A stretch of 64,000 nt of DNA from Alnus glutinosa (GCF_958979055.1 NC_084895.1:1660001-1724000); one strand, 5' to 3'; shown: positions 1 through 11,217, counted from the stretch's first letter. The notes: generated by a model not told the origin, from the sequence alone. Translations and numbers: made by a program.

Positions 1-202
1 AAATGATGTGTGAAATGAGAATTATGTCCATTAAAAGATACTATTGTAAACCCTTCAAATCTGGGGGCACAAGGAAGTGAGGTCATTGTATCAACACGTA
101 GTGATCGGGTTGTATTAGTTGTTAGAACAATGTCTTATCATCTAATGGAGTTACCAAAAGAAGACTGATGGTCACTATTCGCAAAACATGCATTCCATTG
201 CT
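1..202 (+). pseudogene. CNL (CC-NB-ARC-LRR) fragment, kinase-2 to RNBS-C part
   Basis: A short stretch aligns by eye with about 4465-4650 of the next CNL pseudogene and with about 23890-24090 of the better CNL gene. It covers the end of kinase-2, the RNBS-B block (V-I-V-S-T-R) and the region up to the A-K-H-A-F-H motif. It breaks off near 200 where unrelated AT-rich sequence begins. A Cys or Trp codon has become TGA near 165 in the motif that reads E-E-D-C-W-S in the intact copy. The left part may continue outside the window. It shows the array extends to the left. Confidence 0.75.
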
Positions 203-349
203 CACTTCCTTATATATATTTTTTTTATTTTCTGTTTTAATATCTATTTACTAATTAGTTTGCGTGAGCAAGTTTGAATTTTATTGGGTAATTGCAACAT
301 AAATTAACCATTAGCTGATAATAAAGTTGATGAATAGTTTGATATACTT

Positions 350-1240
350 TCGTGAAGTTATCCAATATATATATATATATATTAAGAAAACGCAGATGTG
401 GTTAGATTGGCTTTCCACGACATAAAGGTTCTTTAATTAAAAAAAAAAAAAATGGTGTTTCTCCCAGCGAATTAAAACGATAACATTATTTTTATCTCCC
501 TCCTTTATGTGGTCCTATTTACCATGACATTATTGTAAAAGATATCTTTGATACCTATTCTTCGACATGAACAAGATAATGCAGTCCACTTGTACAATTA
601 TTGATTGAGGATATGTTGGTAATTCTGTACTTCTAGATTGTCGTCTCTCTTTTTCAAAGGAAATGGACCCATTAAAGTTTCATTCTTTTTATCCTCTTTT
701 TCCTTCTTTTGGTAGTAGGCCATGAACGGCCTTATTATGATAGTTATTATGACAACATTCACTCTCTCCCGCTCTCTCTCCAACTAAATCAATGGATCAA
801 TGGTTGCGTTTTAAATTGTGATTTCGTAGATAAAAAATGCGGTTTTAAATTAAATTACAAAAAATAAATCGTTTATAATTGCGCTTTTAAAAAATTACCA
901 TTCAAAAACATAGAAAATTTACTGTTTCAAATCGCAGGGAGACAAATGAGTGTTTTTTTGAAAACGTAAAATTTTAAAAGCTAAATTATAAATTTAAAAG
1001 TCAAACTATAATTTTACTAGATACTTAATTGCGTTCTTAAAATTCATTTTTTTTTTAAATAATACATTTTAAAATCGAACTTTTGAAATTCTAAACACAA
1101 ACTAATCATAACCCAAGTAGACAAATGATTAATGAACAAACTTTATTATCATGATCCCTATTTATAGGGTTTAGAGTAAACACAAGTTTGGTAATCAAAT
1201 TCTCATGATTTGATTACAATAAACTTGTAAATAGAAAATA
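350..1240 (+). repeat. Duplicated CNL upstream segment, copy 1
   Basis: This block is clearly related to 21905-22770, the DNA just upstream of the CNL gene at 23057. Shared landmarks are a TTAGATT-GCTTTCCAC stretch near 405, the TTGATTGAGGATATGTTGGT stretch at 600, and the AT-rich run from 815 to 1110. It is therefore the former promoter side of a CNL gene whose own coding start is no longer present. No open reading frame in it looks real. The microsatellite (TA)n at 367-382 lies inside. Confidence 0.7.
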
Positions 1241-2229
1241 TTTCAATATCAACAAATATAAAATATACGAAAAATATTATATATGTTGTTTAAAAAAAAA
1301 AAAAAAAAACTCGGAGGAAACCTTTGTCTCTCTCTCTCTACCTTTTCTTTTTTTTTTTTTTTTTTTTTTTTTCTTGCTTTAATTTATTTTTTTGTTTGCA
1401 TTATTTTTTAAGAGACCTTTTGAAGATATGTCCAAAGCTCCAATTACTTTTTCAAGTTGCCCATGCGGCTCTGCCGCTCTGGAGCCACCTTTTGATAGAG
1501 TTAATCGGAAAACTGTGCATCTCTAAAATAAAAAATTAAAAAAAAAAAGAAAAGAAAAGAAAGGGAAAGCTATGGTGTTTCCTCCTAATTGGCTGAACAA
1601 ATGCACCACGTGATCATTAAAAATCTGGTTTTTATTAGGAGACTAGGAGTGAAGACTGTGAAGTTATTCATTGCGTTCATTTATCACGTTTATTTTATAT
1701 TAATCAATATGTTAATGCTTTATTTTTTAAGTGAACATGTTATGAAATAAGTTGAAGAATAACATTCATTTCTCACACATATTTCAATATTTCATACTTG
1801 TTGGCGTTGTGTATTTAAAATCACTGATATTAAAAGTCATTTAAAACACATTACGTCAACTAGTATAATAAATAGGTGTAAGGAGTAGCATTACTCTAAA
1901 TTCTTTATAAAATGACGTAACAGTCTACTAAAATATATAAAATGTAGAAAAATATTATATATTTTCCACATTTTTTCTTGGAGGCAGGATGCTCTCTCTG
2001 GTCTGTTAATATTTTCTCTTTATTTATAACATATGTTTCTATAATTATATTATGTCCTCCTTTTTTCAAATTTTGAGTTCTTGTAATCAAATCAAAGCAC
2101 AGCCAACGCCTTAACGAGTATTTGCATGCTTTAAACAAATAAAAACAAAGTTTTCTATATATTTTTGAAGTTTTTTATAAGAGGATGATAACAAATAATA
2201 ACAAAGTTTTCCTTATAGGAGGATGATCA
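1241..2229. other. AT-rich spacer without recognisable gene
   Basis: Almost 1 kb of AT-rich sequence with long A and T runs (A-run near 1292-1309, T-run near 1350-1371). It interrupts the similarity between the CNL upstream copies, so it is probably inserted material, but no terminal repeats or coding domain could be identified. Confidence 0.4.
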
Positions 2230-2420
2230 TAATGCTGCAGCTCCTCTTTCTCTGTTAAAACTTTTCTGCCAAACTTGTTTGAAGTGCATGCTCCAGACTT
2301 GTGTTTTCACCACAATTGTTATGGAGTCCACCACAATTGGCCATATTCAATCCACCAACGGAATCCAAAGCTCTTTCTTTTTCATTATCTAAAGAGAAGC
2401 AAAGAAACAAAAGAAACATT
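2230..2420 (+). repeat. Duplicated CNL upstream segment, copy 1 continued
   Basis: The stretch around 2320-2370 (GGAGTCCACCACAATTGGCC) matches 22765-22800 upstream of the CNL gene and matches even better the last 55 bases of the window. It is the gene-proximal part of the same upstream duplication, separated from 350-1240 by about 1 kb of other DNA. Confidence 0.6.
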
Positions 2421-3042
2421 TTGTAAAGCAAAGTAATTTCTTTTACGCGTCCATCACTCCAATAGGCTGTTTCCTACTTCCTTCTTTGGTGTAAAAGTAA
2501 TTCCCTGTGAGAAACTGCTTAGAGATAACATCACTCCAAATTGTAGCTAGAATGATTTTGCCGTTGGAGTCAAAAGCCAGAGACAAGAACAAGTTTGGAA
2601 AGGTCTTGGGATTGTGTATAGCTTTCATTTCTCTGCTCTCCTGATCATTTAGACTTATGGGTTACTTCGCTTTTGAGGAAGAAACCAAAGACAATCTCGA
2701 CCAATCTCGGCCAGGGATGGGTCATGAGCACCCATCCTGCGACTTTGAATTTCTTATCTGTTGTTTCAGAGGGGTTGATTAGATTGCATAAAATTGTGAC
2801 AGTTTGATGTAAAGCACATGGCAGGGAGTGGAGCTATTCCTCATTTTTGTAGGCATAGTTTTGAAGCCAATTAAAATAAAATGAAATCTCGATCTCCTGA
2901 ATCATCTATATATGTACGTACTGCAATCAATTAAGACTCCAACAAATCACCAATCATTTATTTAAAAGGAGAAGATTAGATAATCAAACAAAGAGTTGAA
3001 AACCCTCGTATTCCTTTGAACAAACATTAACCAACTTGGAAA
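2421..3042. other. Intergenic, no gene recognised
   Basis: A 61-codon reading frame on the minus strand (2443-2628) has no family resemblance that I recognise. The rest is non-coding DNA containing the likely 3' flank of the minus-strand LFS-like gene. No repeat structure was seen. Confidence 0.35.
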
Positions 3043-3094
3043 CTATATAAGCAAATGATCATAGAATAATAGATCGAACAGGTAGTTGAAAACT

Positions 3095-3592
3095 TCAAAG
3101 GAGGAGGAGGGCATCTTGTATATTCTTTGCCATGGACTGGAGGCTCGCCTCCAGAAAAGAGACCCAATCTTCAAGTCTCCACCCTTCAATCGGATCGCTG
3201 ACGAATGACCACTCGATCTTGCACCCATGTATGCCATCACCAATATCGCTTGGCAAAACCATCATTGTTGCCGCGTATGACTTCAAGCCGACGTTATTAT
3301 CTAAGATCTCATAGCTCAAGCAGCGTTTGATGGGATCAATCGTAAGTAGCTTCTCTTTGGCCCATTTGATCATCGTCTCATCTCGGCCGTCTTTTATTGT
3401 GCCGGTGCAGTAACGGATCATTCCAGGCTGCCCAGAGATCCCATCTACTTGATAACACGTTTCAACACAAGGAAGCCATTTGTGCACGTTGCAAAAGTCC
3501 TCCAAGAAAGGCCACACTTGTGCTGCTGTTGGGATTGGTAGCCCAGCGGAGACCTTCCCTTCCCATTTTTTTGACCCTGTTTCCGCTTCCAT
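3095..3592 (-). CDS. Lachrymatory-factor-synthase-like protein (SRPBCC / polyketide cyclase fold)
   Basis: An intact single-exon gene of 165 codons. The protein opens with W-E-G-K-V then W-P-F-L-E-D-F-C-N-V-H-K-W-L-P (about residues 27-41), followed by G-Q-P-G-M-I-R-Y-C (about 55-63). This is the arrangement of plant lachrymatory-factor-synthase-like proteins, relatives of Bet v 1 and PYR/PYL receptors with a hydrophobic ligand cavity. The length matches the family (150-180 aa). There is no signal peptide, so a cytosolic protein is expected. The start is the first ATG after an in-frame stop-containing leader. Most plant members have no established substrate, so true lachrymatory-factor synthase activity should not be assumed. 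It lies in reverse orientation between two broken CNL pieces and is the only undamaged gene in the first 23 kb. Confidence 0.85.
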   Translation of the reverse strand: MEAETGSKKWEGKVSAGLPIPTAAQVWPFLEDFCNVHKWLPCVETCYQVDGISGQPGMIRYCTGTIKDGRDETMIKWAKEKLLTIDPIKRCLSYEILDNNVGLKSYAATMMVLPSDIGDGIHGCKIEWSFVSDPIEGWRLEDWVSFLEASLQSMAKNIQDALLLL

Positions 3593-3685
3593 ATGTAATT
3601 ATGTATGTATGTATGTTTGTGTCTGCCGTCTTCCGTCTGCCGTCTGCATGAGAGAAGACGGGAGAGGCCGGGCTGTCTCCTTACT

Positions 3686-3693
3686 TATCTATA
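3686..3693 (-). promoter_or_regulatory. Possible TATA element of the LFS-like gene
   Basis: Read on the minus strand, the sequence is TATAGATA about 95 bases before the ATG at 3592. Between the two lies a short (ATGT)n run near 3602-3617. The placement suits a plant core promoter, but this is a weak consensus match only. Confidence 0.3.
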
Positions 3694-3937
3694 GACTGTA
3701 GGGAAGAAACTAGAAAGATTGGCTAAAGGACAAAAATAAATTTTTTTAAAAATGCAAATTAATATTAACATTATCCAAACAGTTAGATAAATCTAATGAA
3801 AAATGTGCACGAAGTCCACACCACACCATGGGCTTTGGCCCACGGGTTAAGATGAATGGTGATGACAGCAAACAAGTACCCTGTCTCGACTCACCCGTTT
3901 TTTTTTTTTATTTAAATGTTTATAATAATTAAAAAAA

Positions 3938-5003
3938 AAAGTACGAAACTTATCCATCTCTGCTTTTCGTAATTCTTTTATCAAAGAGATAGAACTAAAG
4001 ATAAAAGAGGTACTTGAAAGACTAGAAACTCTTGCACAACAAATAGATCTTTTAGGTCTAAGAGTAGGTGTTGCAGGGAAATTATCTGAAAGATTGCCCA
4101 TAACTTCTTTGATTGAAGAATCTGATATTTGTGGTAGAAATGATGAAAATGAGGCAATCATTAAAATGTTGCTCTCAGATGATGCACATGGCAATGAGAT
4201 GGGTGTGATTGCCATAGTGGGCATGGGGGGATTGGCAAGACCACCATTGCTTAGTCTGTATACAATAACAACAAGGTGAAGGAGCACTTTAACATTGATG
4301 CATGGGTTTATGTTTCAGAATAATTTGTCGTGTTTAAGGTAACGAAAACAATTCTGGAAGCAGTAACTTCGTCAATTTCTGATATTAAGGATCTAAATCA
4401 GCTTCAACTTAGACTAAAGGAGTGCTTAACGGAGAAGAAGTTTCTAATTGTTTTAGATGATGTTTGGAATGAGACTCATGATCACTATGAGACATTATGC
4501 AAACCCTTCAAATATGGGGCACAAGGAAGTAAGGTAATTGTAACAACACGTAGTGATCGTGTTGTATCAGTAGCTAGAGCAATGTCTCATCGTCTAATGG
4601 AGTTACCAGAAGAAGACTGCTGGTCACTATTTGCAAAGCATGCATTCCATGATGGCAACTCTAATGCACATGGAGAATTAGAAGTAATAGGTAGAAAAAT
4701 CATCAAAAAGTGCGGCGGCCTTCCATTAGCAGTCAAGACAATTGGTGCTTTATTAAGATCTAAACCAGATGTTCATGAATAGGATAAGATATTGACGAGT
4801 GAATTATGGGATTTGTCAATTGATGAGATAGGCAATATTCTTCCTGCTCTAAGATTAAGCTATAAATATCTCCCATCACATCTAAAGCGATGCTTTGCTT
4901 ACAGCTCAATCTTTCCAAAGGATTATGCTTTCAAAAAAGACCAGTTAATCATGTTATGGATGGCAGAAGGTTTCCTCCAGCAACCCAAAAACTAAACAAT
5001 TGA
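3938..5003 (+). pseudogene. CNL pseudogene (end of CC domain, NB-ARC, RNBS-D), truncated at both ends
   Basis: Closely related to 23372-24440 of the CNL gene at 23057. It begins late in the coiled-coil region after an A-run and covers P-loop, RNBS-A, kinase-2 (L-I-V-L-D-D-V-W), RNBS-B (G-S-K-V-I-V-T-T-R), GLPLA, and RNBS-D ([12 protein letters not shown]). Damage: one base is missing in the P-loop near 4230, giving a frameshift that destroys GKT; a Glu codon has become TAA near 4321; a Trp codon has become TAG near 4780; a further stop follows at 4993. Similarity ends exactly at 5003, where the long-LTR element starts, so the missing MHD/LRR part was removed or displaced by that insertion. 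Confidence 0.9.
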
Positions 5004-8000
5004 TGTGAAGGCCAAGAAAATAAATAGGGGGTTAGCAATTAATAAATAGTGTTTATAAATTGATGGGATTAATAATTAGATTCTAAGTGATGTTTATAGT
5101 GTTTAAATTAAATAAGTCTAGGATAAAAGAGAGAAATTAAATAAGATGGGGTAATAGTGCAATTTAGAAAGGATAGGGGCTAATGTTAAATAAGACCAAA
5201 GCTTGGCCTTATCCATAGCCACGTGTGTGGCTATGGATTAATGGGGAGATATTTCTCCCCTCAATCTCGCAGCAGCCCCCCCTTCCTCTTTTCTCTTCGT
5301 CTTCTCTTCTATTCTTCTTCCTTCTTCTTTGTTCTTCTCACCGATCACACAGAGAGACACGAGAGAGTGAGATGGAGTGATTGAGAGGGAGTTGAGAGCA
5401 GAGAGTGAGATCGAGACAGAGAGATGAGACCGATAGAGAGAGATCGAGAGACTGAGAGGGAAAGAGAGACATAGAGTGTGAGATAGAGGGAGACTGAGAG
5501 ATCGAGAGAGAGTGAGAAGGAAGGATCCGGTGGATCCGTGAGCTGGAGACCCGACAGAGAGAGCAAGGGGAGCCGATTTTCGGCAAGCCCGTGACCCGCA
5601 ACCCGCCAGACCCGAGAGAGAGAACCCGGGCGGTTCGAGAACCCGTGACCCGTTTGTGTGAAACCCGAACGACCCACTGAACCAGAGACGATCCAGCAGC
5701 CTGAGACGTGATTTCCGGCGAAGACCCGTTAACCCACGAAGGCCCGTAACCCAGAACCACTCGGACCCGCGACCCATGACCTGCTGAACCCGTGAGGAAG
5801 ACCCGGTTCTCCAAGTGCGGTTTCCGGCGACTTTTCCGGCAGAAATCGGAGGCGATTTTTAATGGATTTTGAGGAAAATCCCCAAGGTATAAATCCTATA
5901 ATTTTGTGGATTGGTTTGATTTTGTTGGGTCATTGGTTGATGGTTTCCGAATGGTTGTATGTGGGTGATTTGGTGTTTGTTTCGGCTATGCATGGTATTT
6001 AGGAATTTATGATTTTGTTGGATGAATTCACTGTGTATTATGGCCGGTTAGTGATAGTGTATTCACTGTGGAGGGCCATGATTATAGGTTGATGTTCAGT
6101 TAGGTATTCTGGCTAAACCATGCTCTATTATGTAGTTCTTTGATTATGTATATATGTAGAGATTTTAGGTATGTTTTGATGATGGGTTAAGATAACCGAA
6201 TGAATGGTTGTTCTTCTTTGGGGTCTCGGCAGAATTAATGTTGGAATTTCCTTGGGGGCTTTTGATGCAATTTTAATGGGTGTATTTTGGTTAAATCAGA
6301 AATTGGGAGTTGGATTTGTGGGTATGCGGTTGGAAGATATTATTGTTGATATTGATGGATATGTAGTTTTAGTTGTGATGAATTGTTATGGAATTGTAAG
6401 TTAATGAATATGTTAGCCTATAATTAATGCTCTATGGTAGGTTGTTGGTGCTTGATTGGAAAGTGATTTTGAAGGGTATTTTGATGGAAATCCGAATCTG
6501 GACTTGAGAGTTATAAATTGAGTATTATGCTTATGGATAGGAGTTAAGGCTTTGATGGGTGGATTTTAATTAAGTTTCCATAGTGTTGTTTTGATGGATA
6601 TCCGGAGTTGATTTTGAGGCTTTTGTTATGTCTTTAAGTTGATGTTTGATTTGTATGGTTTTTATGGGTATTTCCCTAAGCTAGGCTGAATGGATGATAG
6701 GGGTTATAATTGAGAGTTGATTTTCAATGAATATTGATGAATTGATGTTAGGCTTTGGTGGAAAGTATTTCCAATTAAGAGAAGTTAATCTTTGTTATGT
6801 AAAGGATGTGATTTAAGTTATATTACTAATTTTTAAGTAATTGAATGGAAGTGTTGGGTTTGCAATAAGTTGTTCTGATAGCCACATGAGTATGGATTAT
6901 TAATGGTTGTGTGATCCCCTAAGTGTGTTGTTTAGGGAGATTATGTTAATAGATTATTGGTGATTATGATTATGAGATGTTGAGTACTAGTAGATATATT
7001 TGGTAATGACTATGAGCTTTGATTGGTTTGGATGTTAGAAAAGACATGATGATGAATTAATGTGTAAAGGGTATTAGGACAGTGTGAAACGCCTAGGTGT
7101 ATTAGGGTTGTGTTAAATTTAGTAAGCCTTAAATATACAATGTTAACTTTGTAAATAAGCAATGAGCCATTTAAGGGTGAAACAAAGATAATGAAATGCA
7201 GCAACAATTGATAAGCTAGTAAAATAATAAACACACCATTGTGTTACTAAACATGATAAATAGGAACCTAAACCTAAATGATAACTTAATAATAGTTTAA
7301 GATACTTAACTAGATTTAGACACGGGTAACACAACGTGTGAGCACGCGGGTAGTTAGGATGTTATAGAGTATGAGATTCAATGGCATAGTCTAATGCTAC
7401 CAATGTTTGTAGGCTTGTGTCATGATTGGAGACGTAGACTTGTTCTCCAATGTAGAGTTCGAGTAATTGGAATCCAGTGGAAGTTCGAGTAAGGAGTCTA
7501 ATGCAGTCAAGGTGGGTATTCCACTTACTGAGAAAATATATATTTTTATATATATTGGATTGATAAAAATATATATGTTGTTTATGAATCCGAACCAACC
7601 ATATGATGAAATGTATATGCTTTGAGATGATTTGTTTAGTTTCGATTATGTTTAAACTATATCAATGATGTTAAAGAGATAGTGTATGAGTAAAAAGTAT
7701 TGAATAGATTTAAAGTGTTAAGTTCTGCGGTTGAGATTTAAATTATGCAAATTGTTTGAGAACATGTCATGTTGAAACTGTGTAGAGTTTATAAAGAAAC
7801 TAAGTTTTGAATGTCTTCGAAATGATTGATAAAATGTTGGATTTGTTTAGTTTTGAGAGGACGTGATTTAACAACTGCATGATTTCAGCGTGATACAGTA
7901 GTGAAATATATACTGGTCAAGCACGGAACATTGAGCATGTAGTATAGAGCATACATATCAGAGTAACAGTATCAGCACATTGAGGCAGTATCAGCAACAC

Positions 8001-9227
8001 ATTGAGGCATGCATATCATGTATAGCATTGTTTTATGAGTGATGTTTTTATGCTATGAGTAGTTTTGCTAGACGTATTGGTATGCATAAGAGTTTTCATG
8101 AAAAGATCTTATGTATATTTTTATCGGATGGTCACATGTGTTAATATCATACATTGAACTTGAAAGTACATGGATACATGACTACCCAGGTGTGAGTAAT
8201 GGCATGTCTATGAGTAAGAAGGTCGACTGTTCTTGTTCTTCAGGAAAGACGTGTTAGCATGATTGAGTTTAACTCTAGTGCTCTTATGATCTACTGACGT
8301 CAAGGCACGAAGTTGAAATACGATTAGAGATGGTGTTGCGAGTGTTTTGTTGACGGATGTTATCCTAGTACGGAAGAGTAAGATGCCATGTTCTTTGCTT
8401 AAGACCTATGTGTATACGTGATATCTGTGATGGAGTGATCGTGTGCACATATGTCTGAGCGACCGTTGAAAAGTATTATTATAGACGTTTCTATATGTAG
8501 AAATTTCCAAGGAGGGATGTCTGGAATTTCTACATATGTTCACAGCTATATAGTATGTTTTAAATGTTTTCTGGATAGTCGGTGTTTGCTGCATTAGCTA
8601 TTGGTAAATTGTGGCTAATATAGTGCTCGCACGACTAAAAATAAAATAAGGTTGGTTCTTTGTGAAAACTCAGTTAGTCTTATACCATTGAGGTCTTAGT
8701 ATGTTTTATGCTAAGGTGGTGAACTCATTCTTTCACCTATGCGGATGTGGATACCACCACAATCGTGTAAATGATGTTTCTTTGGCTGCAGGTACTTCGG
8801 TATAGTCGATGGGTCGGTAGCAGTGTGCTTGGGATATTATGACTGAAGCTCACCGCGACGGTTGTAATTGTCGGACCACGGGTTGTCCACTATTTTATAG
8901 GTTTGGTATAGCTTGTGACGTTTGTGTCACATATTCTTTGTAAAGCCATAGTTATTATGTAAATATAGTGTTAATAAGACTTAATCAGATAGATGTTAAA
9001 TGACTCTTTGTTGTAATTAATTTGTAATAGATGTATAAGAAGTAATTTCCGCTATTCAGATTTATGTTTTCCGCTGCATAGATAGTTGTATGTTATACTC
9101 TGATTATCAAGTACATGTTATGGGGCATGTGCCATATGTTGGCTTTGCGACACGTAGTCGTGCCACTATGATGACTCGTTTTACGTTTTGTATATATATA
9201 TATATATATAAAAAAAGGGTCATCACA
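5004..9227 (+). mobile_element. Probable 4.2-kb LTR of an LTR retrotransposon
   Basis: The CNL pseudogene stops at 5003 and new sequence begins TGTGAAGG. The other end is GGGTCATCACA at 9217-9227, immediately before a tRNA-Met-type primer-binding site (TGGTATCAGAGCC, 9233-9245). The TGTGA/TCACA ends and the PBS position are what an LTR should show. The interior has no domain-bearing reading frame. Near 5250-5560 there is a CT/GA-rich tract that yields only low-complexity shadow frames. LTRs this long are typical of Ty3/gypsy groups such as Tekay/Del, but no coding region is present to prove the family, and no second copy lies in the window. Confidence 0.55.
9191..9210. repeat. (TA)n microsatellite
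   Basis: Ten TA units immediately before the 3' end of the putative long LTR. Confidence 0.9.
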
Positions 9228-9232
9228 GAAAA

Positions 9233-9245
9233 TGGTATCAGAGCC
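9233..9245 (+). promoter_or_regulatory. Retrotransposon primer-binding site (tRNA-iMet type)
   Basis: TGGTATCAGAGCC is the sequence usual for plant retrotransposons primed by initiator tRNA-Met. It starts five bases after the end of the long LTR and is followed by a short internal region typical of Cassandra, so it is shared by two different element parts. Confidence 0.75.
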
Positions 9246-9410
9246 ATTGCCCAGCCTGAGATGGTGGGAGCGTGCACAAGCCCAATGAGGGACGCCAGCG
9301 GGGACGCTGGGTCCAAAGAGGGGGTGATTGTGACGTCCCACATCGCCTGGGAATGAGGATGTGCTTATATGTATAAAAAATGCACCATTTATGACACAAC
9401 GCGTTTTAAA

Positions 9411-9512
9411 GCCGTGATGGCGATGAACCTATCAGAACTCCGCAGTTAAGCGTGTTTCTGTGAGAGCAATCACAGGATGAGTGACCTCCTGGGAAGTCTG
9501 GTTTGGGGAGCC
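9411..9512 (+). ncRNA. 5S rRNA-like domain inside the Cassandra LTR
   Basis: The stretch contains CAGAACTCCGCAGTTAAGCG (box A region) and GTGACCTCCTGGGAAGTC (box C region) with near-correct spacing for a plant 5S gene. The first 20 bases and the end are altered relative to true 5S rRNA, so it is not a ribosomal gene. In known Cassandra elements this domain keeps an RNA polymerase III internal promoter and 5S-like folding. Confidence 0.9.
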
Positions 9513-9553
9513 AAAAGCTGACAATATTGTGTCATTGGGGGTGGATCGTTACA

Positions 9554-9690
9554 CTATATATCTTCAATACATCTCTTTTTTTAATTAACCATTAAATCTG
9601 TAGTACCCACATATCTTTTCTAATAAATTATTGAATTTAGGTACCACAAATCCAATGGTTGATCATAAAAAGAAATGTATATATAGCATG
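9554..9690. repeat. Small palindromic element (MITE-like)
   Basis: The left part (CTATATATCTTCAATACATC) and the right part (GAAATGTATATATAG, 9670-9684) are imperfect inverted copies, and the inner AACCATTAAATCTGTAGTA pairs with TACCACAAATCCAATGGTT. It begins exactly where the Cassandra LTR ends. No target duplication could be fixed. Confidence 0.45.
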
Positions 9691-10339
9691 TCTTTTCTAG
9701 TAATTGGAAAATGTAGAAAACTAGAGCGGCTTTTAGAAACGAATTTGCCAAATTTTGATATATTAAATTGACATGAACCTGGAACAAGTAGTGCTGCAAT
9801 TCTTGGATTTAGCATGGGATCTGATATTTTTCTCCATTTCATGGTTGGAGTTCATTATTACCTTTGCAAATTCATTGATTGGATGAAGCTCTAAAATAGG
9901 GTTATGGCAAACAGATGTAAAAATATCTGATGTGGCAATAATATGCGTGGCATTAACGGGTATAATTGGGCGAACGTTAATGTCACGTCAACATTTTTAG
10001 ACGATTTTGAACAGAAGAACCCAATTAAAAATCATGAATAACTAAGATTTAAAAACACATCGAATAGATTAAAATAACTCATTTACGTACTTATAGATTT
10101 ATTTTATACTTTTACCTTTTAAATTTTGGTTGTCCACTTGTCCTTGAAATCCCTCTTACCACAAATGGTGCAGCCCACAATTTGGCCCAGTCATTTGCAA
10201 CATTGGGGGTGGAATTTTTTTTTTTTTTTTTTTTTTCTTTCCTAATCAATATGGGGAGAAGAAAAATGGGGAAATATAACATTAAAGGAACACAAGTAAG
10301 GTGGGCAACCCCAACAAAAGCAAGTATTTTTTTTTGAAG
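9691..10339. other. Intergenic, no gene recognised
   Basis: AT-rich non-coding DNA with a T-run near 10215-10236. No coding domain or terminal repeats seen. Confidence 0.35.
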
Positions 10340-11010
10340 GGCATTTCTCTCATCCTTTGAAGGTGTTTTCTGATGCCTCCAGCCTCTTTGATGACTTCAA
10401 AAGGCATAATTCAAGGGAGCATTTGGTGCTGGCTGCCAGTTCGGTTGGGTCTAATTTTTGTAAGATTTGGAGACCTCCAACTGCTACTTCTTTTAAAGTC
10501 AACTGGGATGCTTCTTTGAATATTAATTCTGAATTGGTTGGTTTTGGTTGTGTGCTTAGAAATGAGGAGGGCTTTGTTATTGCTGCCAAATGCTGTGTTT
10601 GTAAGGCAGTGGTGGACCCGGTGTGTGCTGAAGCTATGGCTGCCTTGATTGCTTTGGATTTTTGTAGTGATTTGGGTGTTAATAGTATTGAATGTGAAGG
10701 AGACTCACTGCAAATCATTAAAGGAGTGTCTTCTATAGATTACTCTTTGGACAGAATAGGCCATTTCCTGGATGCCATTAAACAAAAGGCAGCTTCCTTC
10801 TTAGTCTGCAAATGGAGTCATTGCTATAGGGAGGCAAATGAGGTGGCTCATCTTCTTGCTAGAAGGGCTTCTTTAAGGTGTTTTTCAAATGTATGGGTTG
10901 AGGATATGCCTTTGTTTATCTCCTCAGCTTCTGTTAGAGACCAAATGGTCTCTAGACTGTAATGGTCTTTTATTTAATGAGAAGATTTCCCTTGTTCAAA
11001 AAAAAAAAAG
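10340..11010 (+). mobile_element. 3' end of a LINE retrotransposon (5'-truncated)
   Basis: The segment contains the C-terminal RNase H domain of a plant LINE, a short 3' UTR and an A-run at about 10999-11010. Truncation at the 5' side is normal for target-primed reverse transcription. I could not fix a target-site duplication. Confidence 0.8.
10357..10962 (+). pseudogene. LINE RNase H-like domain (RVT_3 type), open reading frame remnant
   Basis: A 201-codon open frame carries the RNase H fold of plant LINE polyproteins: F-K-V-N-W-D-A-S with the first catalytic Asp (about residue 51), C-A-E-A-M-A-A-L with the Glu (about 90), C-E-G-D-S-L with the next Asp (about 112), and R-E-A-N-E-V-A-H-L-L-A with the His loop (about 160). 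All expected catalytic positions are present, so the piece decayed little. Reverse transcriptase and endonuclease are absent, so it is only the tail of the polyprotein. Such pieces are often wrongly annotated as cellular 'ribonuclease H-like' genes. Confidence 0.85.
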
Positions 11011-11040
11011 AAATCCAAAGATGGTGAAACAAGGAAATGA

Positions 11041-11212
11041 TAGAGAATAGTCGAGAATGGGTCAATTACATGACCCGGCCCATCAAGAGAACAGAAGCGG
11101 CTACAGAGGCTGCTTACAGTGGGAAAGCAAAGGGTTCTAGAAGGAGTCATTGCGAAGAGTACAGCAACTGAGCAGCATAGAAAGAGGCTGAAGCCGAGCC
11201 AAAAAGAAAGTC
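11041..11212. other. Unique flank of the copia element
   Basis: About 170 bases of mixed sequence between the LINE tail and the copia target duplication. Nothing recognisable. Confidence 0.3.
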
Positions 11213-11217
11213 TCCAC

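Larger units (their letters stand above)
9228..9553 (+). mobile_element. Cassandra-type TRIM: internal region and 3' LTR
   Basis: After the PBS come about 70 bases of internal sequence, then a polypurine tract AAAGAGGGGG (9315-9324), then an LTR of 225 bp (9329-9553) that starts TGTGACGTCCCACATCGCC and ends GATCGTTACA. Cassandra elements are small non-autonomous LTR elements whose LTR contains a 5S rRNA sequence, which is present here. The expected 5' Cassandra LTR is missing: the sequence before the PBS is the unrelated long LTR. The five bases after the LTR (CTATA) do not match the five before 5004 (ATTGA), so this is not a simple insertion. Confidence 0.85.

Noticed and set aside
5238..5814. 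Overlapping minus-strand frames of 110-179 codons rich in Ser and Leu
   Set aside because: They come from a GA/CT-rich low-complexity tract in the putative long LTR. Three frames are open together and no domain appears.
9411..9512. A genuine 5S rRNA gene
   Set aside because: The start and end of the 5S sequence are changed and it lies within an LTR with PPT and LTR borders; it is the Cassandra 5S domain.
10357..10962. A cellular ribonuclease H-like gene
   Set aside because: Sequence motifs, poly-A tail and lack of promoter fit the 3' end of a LINE.
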